Shown here: positions 55,326 through 64,000 of the stretch, one piece after another | Position numbering within the stretch: position 1 is the stretch's first letter | Layout of the letters: each line of letters begins with the position of its first letter | Source: Meloidogyne chitwoodi | Lineage: Eukaryota; Nematoda; Chromadorea; Rhabditida; Meloidogynidae | Reading direction: 5' to 3' | Length of the DNA: 64,000 nucleotides | Assembly: GCA_015183035.1 (NCBI GenBank) | Contig: JACZZP010000013.1 | Coordinates: forward strand, 2,264,512-2,328,511 | Program-made: the position numbers and the translations under genes | The notes under the pieces: model-generated | What the model was told of the DNA's origin: nothing | What the model saw: the letters and a program-made list of their open reading frames with translations, nothing else | Database searches by the model: none

Positions 55326-55486
55326 TAGAGATCGGAATTTTGAAAAAATCGGGATCGGGAAACTTAAAAATTGAACGATCGGGAGAAACTCGGACTGGGA
55401 AAACCTGGAATTCCCGATCCCGGTTTCATCCCGGTGTCTAAAAAACCGGGAAACGGGATCGGGACCCGATCCCGTTCCGATCTCTA
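55326..55486. mobile_element. Complete hAT-like MITE, 161 bp
   Basis: The left end TAGAGATCGGAA and the right end TTCCGATCTCTA are a perfect 12-bp terminal inverted repeat. The element is flanked on both sides by the 8-bp direct repeat ATATTTAC (55318-55325 and 55487-55494), the target-site duplication size of hAT elements. The interior is rich in CCGGGA/TCCCGG and far more GC-rich than its surroundings. No coding capacity. The intact ends and duplication point to a recent insertion. Confidence 0.88.
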
Positions 55487-55660
55487 ATATTTACTATTTC
55501 GTTACCAAATTTCCGCGACTAGTCGGCTTGACGGAAAAGTTTTTCAAAAGTTTATTAAAATAGTTTCAAACAATTTTTTAACAATTCTTTTCATTGTGTA
55601 TTCTTTAAAGAACTGATTTTTTTTATTTAATTATTGTTATTTTTAAAGTTTATAGGAATA
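55487..55660. other. COX5B upstream spacer
   Basis: Begins with the right copy of the MITE target duplication (55487-55494). T-rich DNA follows, ending in GTTTATAG at 55655, a possible trans-splice acceptor 5 bp before the COX5B ATG. Confidence 0.4.
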
Positions 55661-56308
55661 ATGTCGCTTATTGTAAAACGCTTGGTTACATTATCTATGC
55701 CAAAAGTTGATAGACAGTTAATTCTTACACACAGGTGCTTGTCTTCAATTAAGTCTGAGGCAACTGGAGGAAATCTTCCACTTACCGCCGATCCTAAGGA
55801 ATATGGTTAGTTTTATTGTTTTACAAATCATTCTTATTTACATATAAGTGAGATATTTTTAGGCGAAGTGCCAGATTCAATTGAACAAGCATATGGATTT
55901 GAAAAGAAGATGATCATTGCTCGTCTCATGGGTGATGATGTTAGTTTACTTTTTGATAATGTACATTGATTATCTTAGCGCTATGAACCAAAAATATTCT
56001 ATCGGGCGGAGAATAGTACTCGTGACTACCCAAATCTAGTGCCATGCCATTTTAATGAGAAGAATGTTGTTTGCAAATGTTGGTTTTTATAATTTACTCT
56101 GATACTTTTTATAGCAAAATTACCCGAAAACTAAGATTACTCAAAAATAGGTGATCCAGATGCTTCATATCTGATGGAATGGTATATTCGGAAGGATGGA
56201 AAGCCTCATCGATGCGAGTGTGGGCATTGGTATTACTTGATAAACGATAAAAAGTGTTTCATCTTTTTCAGGTTTAAGGCTGTCGACGCTGATTTGGAAA
56301 GCGTCTAA
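55661..56308 (+). CDS. cox-5B: Cytochrome c oxidase subunit 5B, copy 1
   Basis: Nuclear-encoded zinc-binding subunit of complex IV. ATG at 55661 starts a mitochondrial presequence (MSLIVKRLVTLSMPKVDRQL). The mature part reads ADPKEYGEVPDSIEQAYGFE, DRYEPKIFYRAENSTRDYPN, VVCKCDPDASYLMEWYIRKD and PHRCECGHWFKAVDADLESV, stop at 56308. The zinc ligands CxC and CxC are present. The exon join after VVCK uses a GTTGGT donor. Presence of an acceptor at the ATG suggests trans-splicing. A second COX5B gene follows 232 bp downstream. Confidence 0.9.
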
Positions 56309-56540
56309 AAATTGAAGTGAAACAGTTGATAGGCCTAGAAATTTCTTTCGTTGATTTTGTTTATTGATGTTTTAATAAGCAGTTTGACTGTAAAATAAAT
56401 TTATAACTTCCATTGTTTATAAATAGTAAAATATTGGCGATTTACTTTTACGCCAATGATACCGAACACATGTATACTCTTTTGAACGTTTAGTAATATC
56501 TTTTCATATTATATTCTACTTTAGTTTTTATACAATATAA

Positions 56541-57453
56541 TGGCTTTTCGGTACGCCACCTTATTGGCTGTGAATGGCAATGAGCATGTTTTTGGACCAA
56601 GTCGTTTTTTACAATTAAAGAGTTTTCACACTACATTACAAATCATTAAGCGCTTATACTCAACAGAACTCGGTTTACAAAAATTTGAAAAGTTCTACAA
56701 GTATTTTTTTGTCCTTTAGATGCTCACGACTACTCGTTTATGGGGATAGGTGCCGATGCTCGTGCGTTGAGAGTGATGATGGAAAAATCTCGAGGCATTG
56801 ACGTGGGTGATTTAAAGCTTAAGCACGAAATTATACGTCAATTTTAGAGGTATCAATCAAAAATCTACTTTCGACTACCGAATTCCACACGTGAAGTACC
56901 GAACTTGGTTTGAGATATTTAATTTATAACTATTAGTCCATCAAGGTCTATGCACAAGCCGGCGAAAACAAAGTTGTTGGATGCATTTGTATGTTTTTAT
57001 TTGTTTTAATTAAGGTATTTAAGTGTACGACCAAAAAATTTGGATGCTTGAGGACTATCTGTTTATTATTTTGTAAAAGGAAGTCTGTGTTCAACCAGTT
57101 CACTTAAATGATTCATCTAAAATATAAGCCCATATTTAATAAAAATATATTTTAAGGGGATTTTTGAGAAAAATACTAGCAGGGCTTTAAAATATAAAAA
57201 AAATGCATTTTTTATTAAGGTGAAAAGGACAGCAAACATGTTAATTATTGGATTATAAAAAACGATGGGAAGTCGCGGCGCTGTGAATGTGGAGAATGGT
57301 AGGATTTGGGGAGGTTATTAGACCCCTTTAAATATCTAGATCAAATTGCAAGATTTTTTCTTTTAAGAAACCAGCAAATTTAAAACTACGTAAGAATAAA
57401 AAATAAAATAATTCAGGTACAAGGTAGTGGATGCTGAACCAGAAAGCGTCTAA
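56541..57453 (+). CDS. Cytochrome c oxidase subunit 5B, diverged copy 2
   Basis: A tandem paralogue of the previous gene. ATG at 56541 starts a presequence (MAFRYATLLAVNGNEHVFGP; later IIKRYSTEL). Phase-compatible introns then join DAHDYSFMGIGADARALRVM, MEKSRGID, RYQSKIYFRLPNSTREVPNL, KVYAQAGENKVVGCIC, EKDSKHVNYWIIKNDGKSRR and CECGEWYKVVDAEPESV, stop at 57453. Both zinc CxC pairs are kept and every exon is open, so I read it as an expressed gene and not a pseudogene. The middle exon (ADARALRVMMEKSRGID) is strongly diverged from copy 1 and the presequence is unrelated. It could be a stage- or tissue-specific isoform. Confidence 0.75.
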
Positions 57454-57856
57454 TTAATAGTATATGATATCTTTTTTACCTTACAACATTTAAACATATA
57501 CGACAATAAATAATTGACAAAAATGTACATTATCAATAATTAAATGTTATGCGATTTTTGGTTAAGGACGGTAAGCATTTTTATTTTTTAAGGTTAGGTA
57601 TAAGACGACCTAACCCCTCTAATTGGACAGCGTAACACTAATAATGATACGTAATAAATTATATGCAATTAGATAGACCCCGAATAATAGACATAGCCAG
57701 AATCATTTTGGGATATGAAGTGGGGCTCTGAATTTTATTTTTACTACGCTCCTCAAAAGTTGTTACAACAAAATTCTAATGGCTATGCCTATTCCTTGAG
57801 CGTAATCTCATTCTTACAATACTCTTACATTAGTATAATACATTGAATTTATCAGC
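57454..57856. other. Intergenic between convergent genes
   Basis: Spacer between COX5B copy 2 and the 3' end of the TLC-domain gene. No coding sequence or repeat recognised. Confidence 0.5.
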
Positions 57857-59599
57857 TTAATGTGCAACATTTACAGTGAAAACTTCTTGTGAATTCGTCG
57901 GTTGTGTTGGCACTTTGATGTAATTATTCGAATTGGGTAAACCGTTTCCAAGGGTCTTTCTATTATCAGTTTCGTCAGATGTACCATCGTCTTCGTCGTT
58001 CGAACTAATATCAGAATCATATTCCTTTTCGTCCTGAAAATGTGATATGTTAATCAAAAATGGATTTACAATGTGCTCAATTAGTCTATGAAGATTTAAT
58101 TACCTCTTGTGGTCGATTAATAGTCGTTTCGCGCCCAGATTCAACGTTTTCGGCTGTTGTTACATGCCTTTTATCTTTTCTGTCTGAATTTAAAGCACGT
58201 GCCGCTCGATTCGCACCTAGAAGTCCATCTGCAGAAAGAACGCGATAAAATAACACACAGTTTGTGGTAGTAATTGAGAAAACGAGCAAGCTATTAACTA
58301 CTAACAGATACCATTGAACCAATCCACTGACATAATGGTATAAGATCCAAACTAAAAACTTACATTAACTCCGTATGGTTTTTGATTAACTCATACCTAT
58401 TAGTCCTCCACTTACGAAAAGCCGAAACAGAATGAATGTAGAAATGTTAAGAATTGCGACTGAATTGAGTAATTTTTAATAATCAAAAATGTTAATTATT
58501 TTGGTAGGCGCAAGCGCACCAAAAAATTTAATTAAAAATTTTGATTCGAGTTTGCCTCAAAACGATGGTTAAAATCATAAAAAAATAACCGATTTTAAAT
58601 GCAGTTGAATTCTTTTTCTGTCGATAGAGATTCATTAGAGACCGGGTGTGCAAAAAGATGCTAAAATTATGAAATATTAACGTTCATTTTTATAGGGTTA
58701 TTTATGTTTTAACATATTTTACAAATCTCATAAATGCCCCATTTTCTAAAAATAAGATCCAACTAAGCGAATCTGTTTTAAAGGTAAACGATTACTTAAC
58801 CTGTTGACTTCCATAAGTAAACCAATGACAACTATGTAAAGAAACTTCTCCGTCATATGGGTGACCATAAACCCTGTAAGTACAACGACATGGTGAAATA
58901 AGAGTTCAATTATACGCGCTGAACGTTCATTTACAACTAGATCAATAAAGTCATGGACGAGATAACCGAATGACATAAAAACCTATAAATTTGACATTAA
59001 ATAATTAATACAATTTAAGTGTGGAAAATCTACTAAATATTCTGCACTCTTTGTCCGCACTGTTATCAGGGTATTCTTCTCATTATGTATGTACTCTTCA
59101 ATGTTAACCAAAATATAAAGAGCCCATAGACCAGATAGCACTGAATGGAACAGTGAGACAATCTCGTTCGAAATGCGCCATTTCTTATTCGGCGGAACAA
59201 GCTAAAGAACAAAAACGATACGTATACCAAATGTTTTTCAGGATTATTCCCTTATATAATATTTTAAATAGTTACTGATTAACATGAAAGTCCAATGCAA
59301 TAGTAATCTACCTGAAGTGATTTGCTGTCCATATTTTTATTTCGATTTCTGCGAAATGTACGAATTTTAAAATAACTAAATGTCCGGAAAGTCCATTTGC
59401 CAAAGAGGTACCATCTAACAATAAACTGAAGAAGTCGAAAGAAAATAAAGGAAGATAGAGTCTGAAAACATGAAATGTAGATATTTAACATTAAAAAGCA
59501 TACTAGAAAAATAGGTAGCCATAATTTGTCCCACCAGTAGTACTTGATTTTATTGTTTCCATCCATATTTGTTCTTGTGAGATTACCGATTCCATCCAT
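57857..59599 (-). CDS. fld-1: TLC-domain membrane protein, TLCD1/2 (FLD-1) type
   Basis: Multi-pass membrane protein; FLD-1 and human TLCD1/2 limit polyunsaturated fatty acids in membrane phospholipids. ATG at 59599 (MDGIGNLTRTNMDGNNKIKY), stop at 57857. The TLC domain reads KKWRISNEIVSLFHSVLSGL, YLVHDFIDLVVNERSARIIE, LLFHHVVVLTGFMVTHMTEK and VVIGLLMEVNSIFLHTRSLM, with the paired HHVV histidines and HD of the family. A later exon gives IVAILNISTFILFRLFVSGG. The tail is acidic and disordered (EYDSDISSNDEDDGTSDETD) and about 100 residues long, longer than vertebrate TLCD1/2. The exon with SIFLHTRSLMNLYRQKKNST lies at about 58,640-58,570. Family call is strong; orthology to fld-1 is inferred. 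Confidence 0.78.
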
Positions 59600-59862
59600 A
59601 GTTGTGAGATTAAAATATAGTGACTAGGATGATGGAAAGAGATTTGTAACCGCTAATATACAACCTAAATTTTTATATAACAAATATTTAAGATTAGTGA
59701 CTAATAAAACCTAAAAATGTCAATAAAATTAAAGTTTTTATACATAGATAGAGTATGCGCTTGAAAAAGTCAAGGTGAAAACAGTGGACGACACTAGAGT
59801 CTCATTGATGATGCGAGTCTAATTGCAGTTTGTTCAACGTTTTTCTAATTTGGTCACATTAG
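59600..59862. promoter_or_regulatory. Divergent promoter region
   Basis: Only 263 bp separates the TLC-domain start from the transporter start, so this spacer probably carries promoters for both. No specific element is recognised; a CATTAG acceptor abuts the transporter ATG. Confidence 0.4.
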
Positions 59863-62060
59863 ATGGGTCAGTTTAGAAATGATTCTTATGTTGTGGCTAT
59901 ATTTCTTGGAAATTTTGGGCTAGGATTATTACACACTGCTTTTAACTTTTACTATGTCAAGGTTTATAATCAACGTCAAATACATGATATCTTATTCAAA
60001 TTTTTAAAGGTTTTTCTCAACATATTTCAAGTTAATGAATACTGGTTTAATTTGGCTCAAATTCTGTTTCTTATATGGAATGCGATTAATGATCCGTTAT
60101 TTGGTTATTTACAAGTAACTTTGGCAAATATATTTTTTTACAACATTTAATCATCTAAATTTAGGATGTTAGTGGAACGTGGATGCAAAATCGTGCGAGA
60201 ATTTTTACTTATTTTGGACCATTTTTTGTCATCTCATTTTTAATCACATGGTTTCCCTGGCGTAATGCAGATTCACCTCCATATGTTGAAGGATTACACT
60301 TGATCGTTTCGTTGTTTTTTTACGATGCTTTCTTTAGGTAAGGAAAATTAGATTTAAAAATTTAGCTTTGTTTGTTCTATTCTGAGTTTATATTAAGAAT
60401 TATATAAATTTAAAAGTTTTTTTTAGTTGTATAGGTGTTGCATGGTCTGCCTTATATTCAGACACAACAAGAGATCACAGGAAACGTGTAAAAGGTATCA
60501 AGTATGCTCAACTTGCTTCACTTTGCTCAGTTAATGTAATAACTATTACAGGTTCTTGTTATAACTTTTTATAGATGTATTTAAAAAATTTTTAGAGAAG
60601 GTTTCACATAGTCTCGAGGTATATATTTTTATTAGTTTAAACTTTTATTGAATTCTTTATCTTATATTGAATTACGTTAAATTTTTATAGCTTAAGTTTG
60701 TTTCAAAATTTCAGCTTTTATTTTAAAAATTACTATCACCCAGGATTTTGAAGCATTCCAATTTATTTGCATAACTCTGGCTGTGATTTCGCTTGCTTGT
60801 TTGTTTCTGACTGGGCGTATGGCAAATGTATATAAAACTACAAATGATTTAAGTGAAGGTCTTATATCAGAAAAAGATGAACAGAAGGATAATAGCAATG
60901 AATCCAAGTCGATAAATTGGACGGAAATTTATGCACTTACAATGGTATGAATTATACTTTCCTTGGCAAAAATCTAATAGCTTTTAAATCTTTAGGAAGT
61001 TTTATCCTCTAGAGATTTCCAATACGTTGTTTTTACAAATTTTGTGCACATTTGCAGGTTATTATGGGATGGGTTACTTTAAATTATGTCTATAACTTTA
61101 TAGATCAACTGCTCATATGAATTTTGCTGCAATTTCCACAGATATTCTTATACCACAGAATATACTTCCAAAAGGTTCTTTGCAACTGAGCGTATTTTTC
61201 GCGGCATGTACATTGCTTCCCCAGGTAATTTTTCAAGTTATGGGAAGAATTTTACAAGAAATCCTCAATTTACTTATTTGAAAAGAAAACTTTGTCATTA
61301 TAGATTATAATAATCGGCAATGACAAACTTTTGCTTCGAAAAGGTGCATACAATGTATACTATTATGGAATAATTACATCAATTTGTTCTGCAATCTTAT
61401 ATATCTTTTCATCTAATTCCTATGTAGTGATATTGTTCATGATAATTGACAGGTTTTATAAAAATTTTAGTTCCATAAGTTGGCTTTATATATATTCTTA
61501 TTATATGTTTACATTCGAGTATATTTACGATTTATTTTGTTTACTTAATCAGCATAACTGTTCACGCTACCTCTCCTTTATTTAACATTTTGCTTTCTGA
61601 GGTGATTGAAGATGACAAAACAAGGAATTCTCGCAGGTTATTTTAGCAAATTATGTATTAAAATAGTTTTTCTTATCAAGAAACCCAATATCTTCGTTGA
61701 TATTCAGTTTAAATGCACTGATTACGAAACCAGCAATTTCCATCGCTCCTGTAATTATTGTATATCTATTAAATCGGAATGGCTATATACTATATCAAAA
61801 GGAGCAGATAAGAACGGTTAACTAGCTTACTCATGTTTTTATCTTTTTAACAATCCAAAAAGTCGATTTCAGAGCTCAAAATATTAGAGGCCTCAAGAAA
61901 ATGTTATTTTTTAGTTTAAATGTAATTTTAGGATGAATTACGATCATGTATGGAAAGAGTAATATTCGCGACACCTCTACTTTTAGGAACCCTGGAATTC
62001 TGGATATTTAGACGTTATTCGCTAAATCACAAGCATAACTCAATAACATTGGCAATCTAG
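59863..62060 (+). CDS. MFS transporter, MFSD13A/TMEM180-like
   Basis: Polytopic membrane protein of the glycoside-pentoside-hexuronide branch of the major facilitator superfamily. ATG at 59863 (MGQFRNDSYVVAIFLGNFGL), stop at 62060, about 450 residues over many exons. Family marks: HTAFNFYYVKVFLNIFQVNE, LFLIWNAINDPLFGYLQDVS (the MFSD13A WN-NDPLFG motif), GPFFVISFLITWFPW, SALYSDTTRDHRKRVKG, HMNFAAISTDILIPQNILPK, ATSPLFNILLSEVIEDD and LITKPAISIAPVIIVYLL. The substrate of MFSD13A is not established. It lies close to a lipid-remodelling gene on the opposite strand. Stops inside long open frames (for example 60150) fall in introns. Confidence 0.82.
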
Positions 62061-62531
62061 CAAACATGGGAAGATATTATTTTACATAAACCGGTTTAAT
62101 TATTTCTTATCTAATTGTACATCTTTCTTAAGTTTTTTACTATTTTAGTTGAAAAAATGTTATTACATATAATGAATAAAATAAAGTAAATAGAAAACCG
62201 TCCCCACCTTTGAATTCTTTAGTGATAGAAAAATCGCGCTTATCTACTAGTCCTTTTTGCATGGTATTTGTTGTTTTAACCAGTTTTACTCGACCGTTTT
62301 GAGATTTTTATGTTATGTCTATTTTCGTTGGCGTTTAAATTGGTTTTAAATATTTTCTCAAAAAATCTTGTTTACTTATTATTCAATATTGATTTTTGTT
62401 GTTTTTCTTTTAAAGAGGAGAAATAGTTTTATTATTCATTAATATTTATCACATTGTTTCTTTTCTTTTATTTTCTTTTTCCTTTCTATTTAAATTAATC
62501 TTTAATATATTTTAGCAAACCGAAAAATAAA
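62061..62531. other. Intergenic, T-rich
   Basis: AT-rich spacer after the transporter. It may include the former 5' flank of the HSP70 fragment. No heat-shock element of clear nGAAn periodicity was identified. Confidence 0.45.
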
Positions 62532-62720
62532 ATGACAAAAGCTAACGTAGTCGGAATCGACCTGGAACAACCTATTCTTGTGTTGGTGTATTCCAGCATA
62601 GCTAAGTTGAGATGATTGCCAACGATCAAGGTAATCATACTACTTCACCTTATGTGGCGTTTTCGGATACTGAACGTCTGATTGGTGATGCTGGCTAAAA
62701 ATGTGGTTGCGATGAATGAA
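62532..62720 (+). pseudogene. 5' fragment of cytosolic HSP70, broken
   Basis: The start MTKANVVGIDL matches the N terminus of cytosolic HSP70/HSC70. After it, the family's next residues are found only by changing frame: a base is missing after GACCTGG, a TAA stop sits after CAGCATAGC, and an extra G occurs before CTAAAAATGTGG. Matching segments include [27 protein letters not shown] and NVVAMNE. Homology stops at about 62720, where the 168-bp satellite begins. About 60 of the family's roughly 640 residues remain. Non-functional. Confidence 0.85.
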
Positions 62721-63850
62721 GAAATTTTTTTTCCCTCTATAGAATTATACTGAATTTAGTATCATTCGAAAGAGCATGAAAAGCTGTATCGAATGAACTA
62801 TTTAAAAAAAAATTTAATGACTAGATTTCGAGAACCAAGTCCATGAACATTGGAATTTTTTGGGGGTGAATAAATTTTTTAAATTGAAGAAATTTTTTTT
62901 CCCTCTATAGAATTATATTGAATTTGGTATCATTCGAAAGAGCATGAAAAGCTGTATCGAATGAGCTATTTTTTAAAAAAATTTAATGACTAGATTTCGA
63001 GAACCAAGTCCATGAACATAGAAATTTTTTTGGGGGAAGGAATATTTAAAACTTCGATAAAAAAATTTCCTCGGAACCATATTCGCTGTAATTTGTATCA
63101 TTTGTAGAGCTCGAAAAACTGAATCGAATGAGCTATGATAGACCTCCTAAATAAGAAGGCTTTGAGAGATATGATTTTTTGAAAGTATAGAAAAATTTTG
63201 GGGAAGGAATATTTTTGAACTTTTATAAAAAAAATTCCATCGTTGGAAATTTGCTGAATTTAGTATCATTTGAAAGAGCTTAAAGAGCTGTATCGAATGA
63301 GTAATTTATTTAAAATTCTAACGAGTAGAATTCGAGAAACAGGTTCATGAACATAGAAATTTTTTTGGGGGAAATAATTTTTCGAATTGATGGGACTCTA
63401 AGTCCCTCTGGGAACTTATACTGAATTTAGTATCATTCGAAAGAGCTTAAAGAGCTGTATCGAATGAGCTATGAAAATCAAAAATCGTATGACTAGTTTT
63501 TGAGAACCAAGTCCATGAACATTGGAATTTTTTGGGGGAAGGAATATTTAAAACTTCGATAAAAAAATTTCCTCCGAATCATATTCGCTGTAATTTGTAT
63601 CATTTGTAGAGCTCGAAAAACTGAATCGAATGAGCTATGATAGACCACCTAAATAAGAAGGCTTTGAGAGATATGATTTTTTGAAGAAAAATTTGGGGGA
63701 GGAATATTTTTGAACTTTTATAAAAAAAATTCCATCGTTGGAAATTTGCTGAATTTAGTATCATTCGAAAGAGCTTAAAGAGCTGTATCGAATGAGCTAT
63801 AAAATTCAAAAATCCATCGACTAGTTTTTGAGAAAAAATTTTTTGAAAAT
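62717..63850. repeat. ~168-bp satellite, seven monomers, three-monomer higher-order period
   Basis: The anchor ATCATT(C/T)G recurs at 62761, 62929, 63097, 63265, 63432, 63599 and 63760, spacings of 168, 168, 168, 167, 167 and 161 bp. Shared blocks are GAATTTAGTATCATTCGAAA, GAGCTGTATCGAATGAGC, ACCAAGTCCATGAACAT and TTTTTTGGGGGAA. Monomers 3 and 6 share an ACTGAATCGAATGAGC form and a following AATAAGAAGGCTTTGAGAGA block; monomers 4 and 7, and 2 and 5, also pair best, giving a period near 500 bp. AT-rich and noncoding; open frames within it are chance. Confidence 0.92.
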
Positions 63851-63869
63851 AGAAGGAGTAAAGGAACAC

Positions 63870-64000
63870 CCTTTTCTACCTTTAAGTTTCATTGGGTGTA
63901 TAAAAAATTAAACTCCAAACCTTTAAGCTTCAAAAGGTACAGAAGAGACCAGATACGGTCACATCCAAGCATTAGAGCTTCAATAGGTGTAGAAGAGACA
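63870..64000. repeat. Start of a second short tandem repeat
   Basis: A motif of the form AAGCTTCAAAAGGTACAGAA recurs in diverged form: AAGTTTCATTGGGTGTA at about 63884, then at 63925, then GAGCTTCAATAGGTGTAGAA at 63975, spacings of roughly 41 and 50 bp. The array continues to the window edge, so the true unit cannot be fixed. Confidence 0.5.

Noticed and set aside
56541..57453. Second COX5B as a pseudogene
   Set aside because: Apparent stops fall in small introns; with phase-compatible splicing all exons are open and the zinc cysteines are intact.
63600..63869. 89-residue minus-strand open frame
   Set aside because: Lies wholly within the 168-bp satellite; openness is a by-product of the repeat.

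Overview
The window is nuclear DNA from a compact, AT-rich eukaryote, most likely a nematode and plausibly a tylenchid plant parasite such as Meloidogyne (inferred). Genes are cut into many small exons by introns mostly of 35-70 bp with GT/TTTTAG borders. Most genes are packed head to tail, and several start codons sit a few bases after a TTTCAG/TTGCAG acceptor, as expected for spliced-leader trans-splicing. The proteins match nematode families such as SUP-17/ADAM10, UNC-14/RUSC and GPI-type acetylcholinesterase.

Layout: 1-7.3 kb is extremely AT-rich with homopolymers and no recognisable gene. 7.4-17.3 kb carries three minus-strand genes: a coiled-coil protein with an acidic FGFNF-containing tail (possible SIX6OS1/SYP-type synaptonemal complex protein), a RUN-domain protein of the UNC-14/RUSC type, and an acetylcholinesterase with a C-terminal GPI signal. 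17.3-22.1 kb is gene-poor; it holds unassigned minus-strand exon candidates and a 294-bp tandem duplication of exon-like modules.

22.1-50.7 kb is an unbroken run of plus-strand genes: ADAM10/SUP-17, ribosomal protein L21, the TOR subunit LST8, RalGAP-alpha, LENG1-like, PDCD6/ALG-2 penta-EF-hand, SAFB-like, casein kinase 2 alpha, NFS1 cysteine desulfurase, complex I subunit NDUFS6, and an unrecognised single-pass membrane protein. LST8 and RalGAP-alpha are 173 bp apart with a trans-splice-like acceptor between them, so a TOR-related operon is possible. CK2-NFS1-NDUFS6 may form a second cluster with a mitochondrial theme (iron-sulfur assembly followed by a complex I subunit). 51.7-54.4 kb is a minus-strand CELF/ETR-1 RNA-binding gene. 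Then come two diverged tandem COX5B paralogues, a TLCD1/2 (FLD-1)-like gene on the minus strand, and an MFSD13A/TMEM180-like transporter.

The right end is repetitive: a broken 5' fragment of a cytosolic HSP70 gene runs directly into a ~168-bp satellite with a three-monomer higher-order period, followed by the start of a second short repeat. A complete 161-bp hAT-like MITE with 8-bp target duplications lies at 55.3 kb, with related sequences at 21.9 and 26.7 kb. All exon models come from manual translation and splice-site reading; gene ends are firm where start and stop codons are named, and internal borders are approximate.
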